Assembly: GCF_023273895.1 (NCBI RefSeq)
Contig: NZ_CP096883.1
Location: 4,650,001 to 4,714,000, forward strand
Direction of reading: 5' to 3'
DNA length: 64,000 nucleotides
Source of the DNA: Sphingobacterium sp. PCS056
GTDB lineage: Bacteria > Bacteroidota > Bacteroidia > Sphingobacteriales > Sphingobacteriaceae
In this document: positions 44,749 through 55,418 of the stretch, in pieces
How the letters are laid out: every line of letters begins with the position of its first letter
Numbering within the stretch: the stretch's first letter is position 1
Notes under the pieces: model-generated
What the model was told of the DNA's origin: nothing
The model's database searches: none
The model's input: the letters and a program-made list of their open reading frames with translations, nothing else
Program-made: the position numbers and the translations under genes

Positions 44749-46515
44749 ATGAAAAAAGCATTTTATTATATTCCATTAGCCTGCGCTGCTCTATTAGGCT
44801 TTTCCAGTTGCGAAAAATACCTTGATGTAACATCAGAAACACAGAAGCAGGCAACACAATCATTTAAAAACATAGCAGATTTACGTGGCGCAACAGCATT
44901 TCTATACTGTCGACCGTGGTATACCACCAACACATCAGTACGAGAAATTACAGAAGCCAGAGCTGGTAATTTATATGTTGACGGGGTGACAGGTGAATTG
45001 ATAACAACAGCCCTATTCTCTGAAGTTGCCAACTACAATAATATCGCAAACTCCTGGGCATCTTTATACCTTGTGATTACCCAAGCTGATTACATCATCA
45101 ATGATTATGTGAAGACAGCGATAGAGAATGGTGTAAACGAATCGGAGGCAAAAGCATGTGAAGCTGAAGCGCGTTTTATGCGTGCAGCTGCTTACTGGTA
45201 CCTTGCCAACTTATGGCATGATGTACCCATTATAGACGATCCCCGAAACCATACATTAAATCCCTTGACACCACCACATCGCTTTGAAGATGTGGTGCAA
45301 TACGCCATTAACGACCTGATATTTGCATCCGAATACCTCAAAGATGCCGATACAAAAGGCCGAGTGACCAAAGATAGTGCGCGTGGGATGCTGGCAAGGA
45401 TATACCTCATGGCAGCAAATTATGCGATGGGCAACCATTTCTCAAACGATTATATAAGCCGGAACAATGCAGGAAGCAACAGCGGATTGGCAGATAACTA
45501 TTTCGAACAGGTAAAAAAACTCTGTCAACAAGTGGTTGAAGGCGGGTATTATTCCATGTTGCCCGATTTTGAACAACTGTGGCGAACTCAAAACAATAAT
45601 AATTCGGAAACACTATTTGGCATTCAATTTATACCTGGTATTACTGAATGGGGATATACGAGTCCATTGAATGATCTTGCCTACAATAGGGAGTTAACAG
45701 GCAACTTAAATGGAGGCGGGACGATATTTGTTTCTTATGATATGCTCAAGTCTTTTGTTGATGATGGTGCAGTGGCCAGAATGCGAGGAAGTGTTGCGGT
45801 TCCTGGACAGAATTACAATTATATAGGAACTCACTTAAGCGCTGGAAGCTGGACTGTACCTAGCGGTAAAACGAAAGTCAATCTAAAAAAATTCGTCGTC
45901 GGCAGTAGTAAAGACACCGATGGTGCAGCCGTTCAAGGCAATACTGGTTTAGTATCGCCTATGTTACGGATGTCCGAAATCTATCTTATGTACGCTGAGG
46001 CTGCCCTCGGAAAACAACAACAGACTAATGATGCAGTCGCGCTAGCTTACTTTAATAAAGTGAGGGAAAGAGCGTTCAGCAAAAATATCCAGAACTTCGT
46101 ACCTGCAACCACTATTACCCGAGACAACTTATTTACGGAAAGAAGGCTGGAGTTTTTTTATGAAACGATCTACTGGACTGATCTTAAAAGAAGATCTTTT
46201 TACGACATGGACTGGGTCCTCAACTTTCTAAACAATAAGCTAAAAGATAGCGATGCGGAAACCCCTTTTACCAATTATGCCTCTTGGGCTTATACGTACG
46301 ATCCTCTACTCTATCCGACAGGCAAAGGCTGGACAAACTCTCCTCGCGCCCAGAGTGGTTACAAACCCCAGGCCGTGGTACATAACTTGCCAGCAGGATC
46401 TTATGTGCATGCAGTGGGTGCAACCTCCAATATTTGGTGTTTGCCCTATCCATCTGCAGATGTAACTACCGATCCTGAACTGACCTCAGCTCCCATAAAT
46501 TATGACTTTAACTAA
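44749..46515 (+). CDS. susD: SusD/RagB-family surface glycan-binding lipoprotein
   Basis: 588 aa. Lipoprotein signal (LACAALLGFSSC, cysteine about residue 20) followed by EKYLDVTSETQK, a typical SusD opening. TPR-like helices (ACEAEARFMRAAAYWYLANLWHDVP) and the C-terminal LTERRLEFFYE-like segment (LFTERRLEFFYETIYWTDLK) confirm the family. The frame opens with TTG at 44743, but ATG at 44749 gives the proper lipoprotein signal. It caps the SusC barrel and captures glycans on the cell surface. Confidence 0.94.
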   Translation: MKKAFYYIPLACAALLGFSSCEKYLDVTSETQKQATQSFKNIADLRGATAFLYCRPWYTTNTSVREITEARAGNLYVDGVTGELITTALFSEVANYNNIANSWASLYLVITQADYIINDYVKTAIENGVNESEAKACEAEARFMRAAAYWYLANLWHDVPIIDDPRNHTLNPLTPPHRFEDVVQYAINDLIFASEYLKDADTKGRVTKDSARGMLARIYLMAANYAMGNHFSNDYISRNNAGSNSGLADNYFEQVKKLCQQVVEGGYYSMLPDFEQLWRTQNNNNSETLFGIQFIPGITEWGYTSPLNDLAYNRELTGNLNGGGTIFVSYDMLKSFVDDGAVARMRGSVAVPGQNYNYIGTHLSAGSWTVPSGKTKVNLKKFVVGSSKDTDGAAVQGNTGLVSPMLRMSEIYLMYAEAALGKQQQTNDAVALAYFNKVRERAFSKNIQNFVPATTITRDNLFTERRLEFFYETIYWTDLKRRSFYDMDWVLNFLNNKLKDSDAETPFTNYASWAYTYDPLLYPTGKGWTNSPRAQSGYKPQAVVHNLPAGSYVHAVGATSNIWCLPYPSADVTTDPELTSAPINYDFN

Positions 46516-46521
46516 TTTGAT

Positions 46522-47841
46522 ATGAGAAATTTGAGAATTACATATATATTTATCTTAGCGCTGATATGTTATAGTTTTTTTTCATGCAAAAAAGATTCAT
46601 CTAGCAGCAGCATACAGGTGACAGGTATCTGGTCACACAGCAGAAATACAGAAACCACCCAGATATCTTCTATTTTTTTTAATAATTGGATCCGTATTCA
46701 CGGCAATGGTTTTACTGGGTTACAGCGCGTCTATTTTAACGGAACGCAGGTACCTTTTATACCTATTTACGTGACCGACACTGACATTATCATCAACGTC
46801 CCAGAGACCATACCGACAGGTAGTGACGTCGCGGACCAAACACGTTTGAACACCATCCAGCTTGTTACCGCAACAGGTCAAACCAGTTTTGAGGGATTCA
46901 TTTTTCGAGATCCAGATAAAATTCCATCGATCAGTGGAATATCCTATACCATGCCCTATGCTGGAGATGTTATTGAGATCTATGGGAAAAATCTGAAAGA
47001 GGCTAGTGTCATCACCTTTCCTGATTCAACAAAAGGAACCATAAGATCGGCCAATGATTCAATCTTACAAGTGATTGTTCCAGAAAACATCGATAGACAA
47101 AAATATGGACGTATTACAATTGATATCGATAATGAACGATATTCGTCAGCTCCTTATATGTTTTTCCAGAATGGAATTTTTCTAAAGACTTTTACTGAAG
47201 AGGCCATGGTTGCTGGTGGCAATAACGGGATCAGAATCTACTCAAATCCAGCAGATATTGCAGCATTGACAGGCCTTCAACACAATCCAGAAAACGTGAT
47301 TGCTATCCCAGCTACAAAAACAGATATACCTGTAGCAGCAAACAATGGTATAAGCGGTAACTTCTTTAAATTTTACGCTTATAAAGCTTTCAACACATTG
47401 ATTGAAAAAAATGGCGATATAAAAGGAACCACCTCGATTGAAAATCTTGCGATACAATTTGAACTCTATATGCCGTCACCATGGATATCAGGTGCTATTC
47501 CGTTTAAAATGAATAAAAATAGAAGTGGCGTGAATTATGCCTATCTCTATAATATTACAGCATGGGAATGGAAAAAATTAGTTTCGGGCGGTGTCGAATT
47601 AAATCCGTTTAAATTTGACAATGGGTGGAAAACGATCACACTCAAATTTAGCGACTTTCCAACTCTAGCCATGAGTTCGCTAAAAGACTATTCGACATCA
47701 CTGCAAACAAATGGCTTCGAGTCTTTAGTGGGCTATGTTAATTACGATCTCAACGAAGATGGCCATACGCCACAAGCCGTAAAGAATTTCCAAATGTACA
47801 TGGCAAACTTCAGGCTTGTTCCCTTAACAAATTTAGAATAA
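46522..47841 (+). CDS. Surface glycan-binding lipoprotein (SGBP-B-like, IPT/TIG domains)
   Basis: 439 aa. Signal peptide with lipobox (CYSFFSC, cysteine about 22). Two Ig-like IPT/TIG modules (RIHGNGFTGLQRVYFNGTQV; IEIYGKNLKEASVITF) precede a C-terminal domain (about 230-439) resembling the glycan-binding end of SGBP-B proteins (NFQMYMANFRLVPL). Six bases after susD. Expected to bind polysaccharide at the cell surface and aid transfer to SusCD. No catalytic motif seen. Confidence 0.82.
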   Translation: MRNLRITYIFILALICYSFFSCKKDSSSSSIQVTGIWSHSRNTETTQISSIFFNNWIRIHGNGFTGLQRVYFNGTQVPFIPIYVTDTDIIINVPETIPTGSDVADQTRLNTIQLVTATGQTSFEGFIFRDPDKIPSISGISYTMPYAGDVIEIYGKNLKEASVITFPDSTKGTIRSANDSILQVIVPENIDRQKYGRITIDIDNERYSSAPYMFFQNGIFLKTFTEEAMVAGGNNGIRIYSNPADIAALTGLQHNPENVIAIPATKTDIPVAANNGISGNFFKFYAYKAFNTLIEKNGDIKGTTSIENLAIQFELYMPSPWISGAIPFKMNKNRSGVNYAYLYNITAWEWKKLVSGGVELNPFKFDNGWKTITLKFSDFPTLAMSSLKDYSTSLQTNGFESLVGYVNYDLNEDGHTPQAVKNFQMYMANFRLVPLTNLE

Positions 47842-47878
47842 CAAATCAGTCATATCATCCCTCCATTATCAATCCTTT

Positions 47879-47919
47879 CCGCCCAGAATTATCACTAATT
47901 CCTGGGCGGATTATTTTTG
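47879..47919 (+). terminator. Terminator after the susC-susD-SGBP operon
   Basis: CCGCCCAG..TA / TA..CTGGGCGG hairpin (47879-47909) followed by ATTATTTTT, 38 bases after the SGBP stop codon. Confidence 0.8.
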
Positions 47920-48336
47920 GAAGAAAACATCTGTAAAACATGTTTCGTAGCCTTTTAAAACCTTACCTCTTATTTCCACCCATTTACAGTGTTGATCATA
48001 GCTCGATTGAAGGAGAGTTGAAAGCCTTTGTGCTGTGTATTTCCGACATAAGCTCTATTGCTGTCCCCATTACTGAGGTCTAGCTATAGGCGTTGTTCTG
48101 GCACAAGTTTATCCACAAATGTTGCGGTAGATCAGTCCCGCAACACGTGGAATGCTGATCTTACCTTACATCTTTATTGTAGGAAGCAAACACGTGCTGT
48201 TGATTAATATTGTTATTCACAAGTGCATCGTCGAATTTTCGGTTATGCCACACCCATTCCTGCCCCGATGTCTACTGTTAGACACGGGGCAGGAGTATTA
48301 GCCATCTATATATAAAAATTAGGTACTGGCGACGCG
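47920..48336. other. Intergenic region with a strong hairpin between convergent PUL operons
   Basis: Roughly 415 bases without a supported gene. At 48258-48294 a long inverted repeat (TCCTGCCCCG, TGTCTA, loop CTGT, TAGACA, CGGGGCAGGA; 16 pairs with one bulge) lies 43 bases beyond the GH115 stop and may end that transcript, though it lacks a T-run on the minus strand. Composition turns GC-richer toward the GH115 gene. Confidence 0.55.
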
Positions 48337-50931
48337 CTAATGGTGGCTGTTTAACGCTGCGCTCTCCCTCGGACCGAGGTAAGAGGGTTTCAGTCCTCCC
48401 AGGTCTATGAGTAAGCGCTGCAGCACGATACCCTGATCCAAAAAGCGGATTTTGAGGGTATGGTCTCCCGGTAGCAAGTAGTGCAACGAAACACTTTCGA
48501 TGATGCGGCGTGCCTGCCACTGCCCCAGCTCGCCCTTGTAATGTCCATTAAAGTTGACCAGCGTTTCGGGCCCTCCGTCAATGGAAATTGCGTAGCGCAA
48601 TCCTCTGTTTCCATTAAAATTGAGCGTAGGCGAAAATAATGCGATGACCTTTGCCTGCCGCTTTTCTTTCACACGGATTTTGTACTCTAGGGCAGTATTG
48701 TTTCCCAGGCTGACCGTGGGTGGTAATGTTGTCATAGCCGATACCGTCTTTCCCAAATCTGGGATCTCCGTCCACTCCACCCCAGGAGCACTGCTTGCTG
48801 CGCTATAGCTCGCTGCCTCCATGGCTATGTAACCATCCGTCTCCATAAACACCTTGGCCGCAGGAGGAGCGACGGGCTCAGACAAATAGCGAACGTTGGG
48901 CATGATTGCCTTCGCCGGTTCATTCCAGCTGCTGTAGCCGATGCGTACTTGATCCATCATATGTACCCATTTGCCTTTGGCGATGCTATGGTTGTAGTGT
49001 TCGGTAAAAAGCGAATCACGCCGAAAGCAGGCCTTTACCCTGTCGGCCCAGTCATTTGCCCTGCGATCATTCCGCTCATAACAGTAGTCGTTCATGGCTT
49101 TGGCATGGTACATCTCATACAAGTTGGCGCAAGCATTGATTGGAAAAGCCACGAGCTGGTCGAATGCATCTTTCAAGGAATCCGGTAGCAGGTAATGGAG
49201 ACGCGAGGCTTCCATGGCTAGCGTCTTATAGTCGTTGACTACGCTGTCCAATTCGTTATAATGTATCAGGCTAAACGTCTTATCATTCAGTAGTTCGGGT
49301 GTAACCCGATGGTTGTATTTGGCATAACGGTTGATCATTCCGGCGGCTTCCGCCGCATAGGCTTCACCAAACTGCTGCCGGCACCAGTCGTACGTATAAG
49401 CCATAAGGTTGCCTGCGTTAAACCTGTCTGGATCCCAGGCCATGTCTAAAAAAAATGAAATGGGAAACTCCATCGGCTTGAGGTCACCGACATTAACGAT
49501 CCAGATGCGGTCTACTCCATGTCGGTAGGTTAGATTCATCTGTTCCCATACACGCTGGATCTGGGACACATTGATCCATTTAGCATTGCGGGGGGCACCC
49601 ACATAGTCAAAGTGGTAATACATCCCATAACCGCCCTTTCGGGGTTTGGCATCCAGTTCTGGCAACTTTCGGACATTACCCCAATTGTCATCACAGAGCA
49701 GCAGCGTCACATCGTCTGGCACCCGCATACCTTTATCGTAATAGTCCTGTACTTCTTTATAAAGGGCCCAGAGCTGTGGCGTTTCGGCAGCAGGTCGGCC
49801 TGTAACGGAGGCGATCAGACGGCGCTGATCCCTGACAATCTGTTCCAGTAGTCCTACATTCTCCTTTTCGCTCATGGGTTCGTCACCGTCACCGCGCATG
49901 GCTATGGTAATGATAGACTCCCAGGTTCGCGCTCGATCCATACCGCCTCGCCAGAAATCCTGCAGTCCGGCCTTATTTTTAGCATAGTCCCAGCTGCCAC
50001 CTTTTCCGTAGCGTTTCCATTCCGCTTGTGCCCTCGCCATCGGCTCGTGGTGCGAAGTACCCATCACGATACCCATTTCGTCAGCCAGCGGCCCGTTTTT
50101 AGGGTCATCATCATAAAATGCGCTCCCCCACATCGCAGGCCAAAGGTAATTGGCCTTAAGACGCAGCAGCAGTTCGAATACCTTTTCATAGAAATCCGCA
50201 TTAAATCCGCCGAATGTTGCCTTGGACCAACCACTCAATGCCGGCGCTTCATCGTTCAGAAAAATGCCGCGGTATCTGACCTTTGGCTCCCCCTGCGTGT
50301 AGACTCCAGGCTTAACATATAGCTGCGACGCTTTCCGCACGGGTACATCTGCCCAATAATACCAAGGTGATACGCCAATCTGGGCCGAAAGTTCATAAAT
50401 TCCGTAGATCGTGCCACGTTTGTCGCTACCGGCGATGACCAGAGCCGATTCAACTCCCTGAAGCGGCTGTTTGACCACTGTCATCACAAACTTTTCACGC
50501 TTCCCGGCCAGCTCTTTGCTGTCCAGAAGGCCTTTACGCACGAGACTGTCGATCAGAGCCGAGCGGCCGTAGGTGCCGATAATTATTTTAGACTGACCGC
50601 TCCCCTTTTGATGGGAGCTGTTGCCCGTGACCCGCACAAAATCTTTTTTTAGATTATCGAAAGCACGCAGTACCCCCCTGTGATCCTGTGGATCGACAAG
50701 CATGGGTAGCGGCACACCATCCTTAACCAGGGAAAGATAACCGGGCCGTGCGGTCTGCACCACAAAGCCTGTAGCGGCAGTATCAGCTGTGCTGCGCAGC
50801 ATAGCGTGAGCAGTCTCCGAAAAACAGTAGATCAGCACTGCGACCAATAGGATGTTACGATGACCGCGACCGATCAAAAAGCTTGCACAGATCCTAAAAG
50901 CAGACCAGTCAGTTTTATTCAAAAATAACAT
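48337..50931 (-). CDS. Glycoside hydrolase family 115 (xylan alpha-glucuronidase)
   Basis: 864 aa exported enzyme with an N-terminal signal region (hydrophobic NILLVAVLIYCFSETAHA about residues 25-43 after an unusually long basic stretch). GH115 signatures: RYRGIFLNDEAPALSGW, LLLRLKANYLWPAMWGSAFY, MGTSHHEPMARA, YYHFDYVGAPRNAKWINV and DRIWIVNVGDLKPMEFPI. A C-terminal beta-domain (about 700-864) completes the usual arrangement. The family removes (4-O-methyl)glucuronic acid from xylan. Divergent from the HTCS gene, convergent with the SusCD operon. Composition is visibly GC-richer than the flanking kilobases. Confidence 0.92.
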   Translation of the reverse strand: MLFLNKTDWSAFRICASFLIGRGHRNILLVAVLIYCFSETAHAMLRSTADTAATGFVVQTARPGYLSLVKDGVPLPMLVDPQDHRGVLRAFDNLKKDFVRVTGNSSHQKGSGQSKIIIGTYGRSALIDSLVRKGLLDSKELAGKREKFVMTVVKQPLQGVESALVIAGSDKRGTIYGIYELSAQIGVSPWYYWADVPVRKASQLYVKPGVYTQGEPKVRYRGIFLNDEAPALSGWSKATFGGFNADFYEKVFELLLRLKANYLWPAMWGSAFYDDDPKNGPLADEMGIVMGTSHHEPMARAQAEWKRYGKGGSWDYAKNKAGLQDFWRGGMDRARTWESIITIAMRGDGDEPMSEKENVGLLEQIVRDQRRLIASVTGRPAAETPQLWALYKEVQDYYDKGMRVPDDVTLLLCDDNWGNVRKLPELDAKPRKGGYGMYYHFDYVGAPRNAKWINVSQIQRVWEQMNLTYRHGVDRIWIVNVGDLKPMEFPISFFLDMAWDPDRFNAGNLMAYTYDWCRQQFGEAYAAEAAGMINRYAKYNHRVTPELLNDKTFSLIHYNELDSVVNDYKTLAMEASRLHYLLPDSLKDAFDQLVAFPINACANLYEMYHAKAMNDYCYERNDRRANDWADRVKACFRRDSLFTEHYNHSIAKGKWVHMMDQVRIGYSSWNEPAKAIMPNVRYLSEPVAPPAAKVFMETDGYIAMEAASYSAASSAPGVEWTEIPDLGKTVSAMTTLPPTVSLGNNTALEYKIRVKEKRQAKVIALFSPTLNFNGNRGLRYAISIDGGPETLVNFNGHYKGELGQWQARRIIESVSLHYLLPGDHTLKIRFLDQGIVLQRLLIDLGGLKPSYLGPRESAALNSHH

Positions 50932-51265
50932 GATAATCTTATTTACAATATTTAGAATTGGTATTTTAGCTCACCTGAATTCAGTACCATACAGCAGCCC
51001 TGCCAATCGTGTTACAGTAACATTAACGGACCAATGATATTACCACATTTCAGGAATTTAAAATTAGTCATCCTTACAGGTAGCAGCATATATGTATGTT
51101 ACATTCCTTTTGGGCTTTGTTACGGCACTAATCGGTGATGTTTCATATTTATTTCAATTTGTTTCACAACCGCTAAAAGCAGCGATTTCATTACCGAAGC
51201 CTTCCTTTTTCTTTTCAGGATTGCGCGATAATATGTATCTTCAACAGAATAAACCAATAAAACCA

Positions 51266-54200
51266 ATGCGGAGGGATTTTTTTTCGACAGTCATATTATT
51301 ATTTGCTTTTGTACTCTATGCACACGGACAAGCGACGCGCATCTATGACAATAGGGATTATGGCTTTGGTGAACTCTCTTCCAATCTGACCAACAGTATC
51401 AGTCAGGACAAACACGGCTACATCTGGACAGGCACCGAGTACGGGCTTAACAAATTTGACGGAACTCGTTTTGTACAATATCTTCATGATGTGCAAGACA
51501 GCACTTCGGTATCCAGCAACAATATCATCATCCTTTATCTGGACCGTGATAAAAAGCTCTGGGTAGGCTGCAACAACGGCTTACAGTATTATGATGAAAA
51601 CAGCGACAAATTTGTACGCATCAATTTTCCAGATCAGATCGCGCCCCACATTACGGATATCATTCATAAAAAAGACGGTCAGATCTGGGTAGCCACATCA
51701 GGTTGGGGAATCTTCGCTATCCAAGTAAACCGCAAACAGGCCGTATCATTGCCACGCCTCAATGCACTGGTGGGTGGTATGTTTGCCCGCAGCATCTTTG
51801 AAGACCGCGACAATGTCATCTGGGTGGCCATTGACCGCGTGGGCGTCTCTCAGGTTTCTACCGACCAGAAGCAGGTGAAGCGTGTTATTTCCGACCTACT
51901 CCCCATGCCTAAAGGCGGCAATTACGACATCATACAGCAGGCTGACGGCAAACTGGTATTCGCATCGCCGTCGAAGATCGGCCGACATGATCCGCAAAAA
52001 AATACATTCGAAGCTGTAGAATTCAAGGAAAAGCTCCGGTCTACTGTTACGGAGATCCAGCTTTCCAAAGCAAGCAAAAATCATCTGCTGATCACGACCG
52101 AGGGGGATGGCCTCTGGTATCTGGATCTGGAAAAAACTCCGCTGATTGCGGCACATGCTGAGCTGCCTAATCTGGACAATGATTACCGAAATGGACGGAT
52201 ACGCACGTTGCTGCAGGACCGAGAAAATAATCTCTGGCTCGGCTGCTTTCAGCGGGGCCTGGTTTTTATTCCCGTACAGAGCAAGCAGTTTGAGTTTTGG
52301 CGTATCCTAAGCCGGGAGAAAGCAGCTCAAAATATGATCAGCGCGATCACGCGGGACCAGCAAGGAAATATTTGGTATGGCGTGGAGAACGAAGGCGTAT
52401 TTAAAACTGACCCTCAGGGCATCTCACATCAGCAAATAAATGCAGTGCAGGATATCAATAAACTGGAAACTGCGGCGGACGGAACAATCTGGTTCAGCTC
52501 TTATGACAATGGATTGGGGCAGATTGACCCCAGCACAGGGCGGTCCACATATCTGAATATCTGCCAAAAAAGACAAGTAAAATCATTTGCCTTCGGCAAA
52601 AACAACAAGGTCTACATCGCTACTTTCGGTTCGGGTTTTGTTGAATATGACCTCGAGACCAAAGTCTCGCATAATTATAGCATGAATATTAGCAATTCAA
52701 AAAAAGGCACATTAGCTAACGATTGGATTTCAACTGTTTTGTGCGATAAGGATGGTCTCATCTGGCTGGGGCACCATAAAGGTCTGAGCTGTTATGACCC
52801 AGACGACAATAGCTTCCCTGCGCAATACACAGCTAATAGGCTATCCGAACAGATTACGCTCTCCTTATTAGAGGACGGATCAGGCAATATCTGGGCAGGT
52901 ACCTATAACGGCCTATATCAGATCAACAAAAAATCAGGATCGGTCAACATTTACACTACCAATAACGGCCTGTCCAGCAATGTTATAGCTGGCTTAGGTT
53001 GGGATCAGCAAGGGAACATTTGGTGCAGCACCTTCAAAGGTATCAATTGCCTGAATCCCAAGACCGAAAAAATTGTCAACTACTATACTGGGGACGGATT
53101 GGTTGATAGATCCTACAACCGTGGTGTACACTTTCAGGATACGCAAGGAAAAGTATACTATGGAGGAAGGCAAGGGATTACATCATTTTTTCCCGAAAAA
53201 ATACAGTTGCATACATACTCCCACCCCGTGATGATCACCAATCTGTATGTCAAAAATCAGCCGATTAAGCCCGGTATGGCCCCAAGCGGAAGGGTCATCT
53301 ATCATGACGATCTTATCGCCGCCAATGAGTTCTTTTTCCATAGCAATGACGACAGCTTTACTTTTGAGCTGTCCACGATGGACTTCAACAGTCCCGAAAA
53401 TGTCCGCTACGAATACCGCATCAAGGGAATTAACAAAAGCTGGAATGCTACGTTGCCAGGTGTCAATCTGATCACCTACAACAACCTATCCCCTGGCGAG
53501 CATGAGCTCGAAATACGCGCCTGCAAACTTGGTGTTTATTCACCAAGTCTCTTGGTGACGCTACATATTTTCCCGCCCTGGTATTTGAGTACTACGGCCT
53601 ATTTCGTATACTTCATATTAGCGGCCGGCCTCTTATTCCTCATTATGAAATACCTGCACGAGCGGCGGCTGGAGCGCCTGCAGGCCTTACGGCTACAGCT
53701 GTTTACCGATGTGTCGCATGAGATCCGCTCGCCCCTTACCCTTGTGATGAGCCCGATCAACAAGCTCATGAAAAATGCCGCTGATCCGCAGACCAGATCC
53801 ACGCTGCAAAATATGAATCGCAATGCGCAGCGAATCCTTGATTTGGTCAACCAGCTGCTCGATATCCGAAAGCTGGAAAGTGGGCACCTGAACCTCAAGT
53901 TTGCCCGTGTCAATGCGGTGGATTATATCAAGCAGGTGATCAGCGTATTTGGGGATCAGGCTCTGGACAATCAGATCCAGCTTTTGGTGCACAGCGATTC
54001 CAGCGATATCCCTCTCTGGGTAGATGTGAACAGCTTTGAAAAAATCATGCACAATATTGTCTCCAATGCTTTTAAATTTACACCTAATGGCGGGCAGATT
54101 GAAATTTCGCTGGCTGTTCAGCAACTGGAAAAGGAACGTAAAATATTGGAACTTGTTGTGAGCGATACTGGTACCGGTATTGCCAAAAGTGATATCCGAC

Positions 54201-55270
54201 ATGTATTCAAACGATACTACCAGTCCGCCGCCGGTACAAACTACCAAAGACAAGGCTCGGGCATCGGTTTACATCTGACCAAGGTGCTGGTCGAACTGCA
54301 TGGTGGGACGATACATGCCGAAAACAGAAGAGACAACAACGGTAGCCGTTTTGTGATCAGTCTTCCGATGGGCACTAAACACCTGCAAAAGGAAGACCTC
54401 GAGATATGTGGACCAATTGGTGCCCTTCGGTCTGAAGAAGCGTTTAAAAGCATTTCTGCTGATGTGCTATCTAGGAAAACTGACAATCCAAAAAAAGACT
54501 ATAAGATTCTCATTATAGATGACGACCGGGACATCCTGAAGTTTCTACATCACGAACTCTCTTCGGCTTATCAAGTACTTATTGCCGAACATGGTGGCGA
54601 TGGGTTTCAGCTCGCCCTTGCCGAGCAGCCCGACCTCGTTATCTCCGACGTCGCGATGCCGTGCATGGACGGCTATACTTTGCTCAAAAAAATCAAAGAT
54701 AATAGCACAACCAACCATATCCCGGTGATCCTACTGACGGCAAAAACTAATCAGGAAGACCGCTTGGCGGGTATTGGACTAGGAGCAGATGCTTATCTGA
54801 CGAAGCCCTTTATGGTCGATGAACTTCACCTTGTTGTGCGCAATCTTATCAAAAATCGCATGAAAGTTAAGGGAAAGTTCTCGGGCGCCCAGCAGCAGGA
54901 AGGCAAAATAAAAACGATCAGCTTCAAATCCAGCGATGAGCAGTTGATGGAACGTATACTCAAAACGGTCAACCAATATCTGGATAACTCGGACTTCAAT
55001 GTGCAGTTTCTCGCGGACGAAGTGGGGCTGAGCCGTGTACAACTTCATCGTAAGGTGAAGTCACTGACTGGTATTTCTACCGGCGAGTTTATTCGTAATA
55101 TCAGATTACAGCAAGCTGAAAAACTGTTGTTGGAGAAAAAAATGAATATATCTCAGGTAGCCTATGCCCTTGGTTTTACAAATCAGACGCATTTCACGAC
55201 CTTATTCAAGAAGATGTATGGGCTCAGTCCGACAGATTATATCGAGCGCCATCGCTACAAGGAAAATTGA
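51266..55270 (+). CDS. Hybrid two-component system (HTCS) regulator of the PUL
   Basis: 1334 aa membrane-spanning one-protein two-component system. Signal peptide (MRRDFFSTVILLFAFVLYAH then GQA), about twelve regulator-propeller repeats (e.g. DKHGYIWTGTEYGLNKFDG, DGSGNIWAGTYNGLYQI), Y_Y_Y domain, a membrane helix near residue 775 (TAYFVYFILAAGLLFLIM), HisKA with FTDVSHEIRSPLTLVM, HATPase, receiver (KILIIDDDRDILKFL, LVISDVAMPCMDG) and AraC-type HTH (NISQVAYALGFTNQTHFTTL). The periplasmic propeller senses oligosaccharides and the HTH activates the PUL. The frame could start at 51092, but the ATG at 51266 gives a normal signal peptide. Confidence 0.93.
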   Translation: MRRDFFSTVILLFAFVLYAHGQATRIYDNRDYGFGELSSNLTNSISQDKHGYIWTGTEYGLNKFDGTRFVQYLHDVQDSTSVSSNNIIILYLDRDKKLWVGCNNGLQYYDENSDKFVRINFPDQIAPHITDIIHKKDGQIWVATSGWGIFAIQVNRKQAVSLPRLNALVGGMFARSIFEDRDNVIWVAIDRVGVSQVSTDQKQVKRVISDLLPMPKGGNYDIIQQADGKLVFASPSKIGRHDPQKNTFEAVEFKEKLRSTVTEIQLSKASKNHLLITTEGDGLWYLDLEKTPLIAAHAELPNLDNDYRNGRIRTLLQDRENNLWLGCFQRGLVFIPVQSKQFEFWRILSREKAAQNMISAITRDQQGNIWYGVENEGVFKTDPQGISHQQINAVQDINKLETAADGTIWFSSYDNGLGQIDPSTGRSTYLNICQKRQVKSFAFGKNNKVYIATFGSGFVEYDLETKVSHNYSMNISNSKKGTLANDWISTVLCDKDGLIWLGHHKGLSCYDPDDNSFPAQYTANRLSEQITLSLLEDGSGNIWAGTYNGLYQINKKSGSVNIYTTNNGLSSNVIAGLGWDQQGNIWCSTFKGINCLNPKTEKIVNYYTGDGLVDRSYNRGVHFQDTQGKVYYGGRQGITSFFPEKIQLHTYSHPVMITNLYVKNQPIKPGMAPSGRVIYHDDLIAANEFFFHSNDDSFTFELSTMDFNSPENVRYEYRIKGINKSWNATLPGVNLITYNNLSPGEHELEIRACKLGVYSPSLLVTLHIFPPWYLSTTAYFVYFILAAGLLFLIMKYLHERRLERLQALRLQLFTDVSHEIRSPLTLVMSPINKLMKNAADPQTRSTLQNMNRNAQRILDLVNQLLDIRKLESGHLNLKFARVNAVDYIKQVISVFGDQALDNQIQLLVHSDSSDIPLWVDVNSFEKIMHNIVSNAFKFTPNGGQIEISLAVQQLEKERKILELVVSDTGTGIAKSDIRHVFKRYYQSAAGTNYQRQGSGIGLHLTKVLVELHGGTIHAENRRDNNGSRFVISLPMGTKHLQKEDLEICGPIGALRSEEAFKSISADVLSRKTDNPKKDYKILIIDDDRDILKFLHHELSSAYQVLIAEHGGDGFQLALAEQPDLVISDVAMPCMDGYTLLKKIKDNSTTNHIPVILLTAKTNQEDRLAGIGLGADAYLTKPFMVDELHLVVRNLIKNRMKVKGKFSGAQQQEGKIKTISFKSSDEQLMERILKTVNQYLDNSDFNVQFLADEVGLSRVQLHRKVKSLTGISTGEFIRNIRLQQAEKLLLEKKMNISQVAYALGFTNQTHFTTLFKKMYGLSPTDYIERHRYKEN

Positions 55271-55418
55271 AAGGCTGTAAAAACACCAGATCTTAAAATA
55301 AATATTAAATATCGGTACTGGAAAGAGCAATGATTAGCAGTTCATAGCCTCTCCAAAGCAGATATAAAAAATCATTGAATAAGCTGAAAAAAATGGACTG
55401 TTATTCTAAAACACTAAA

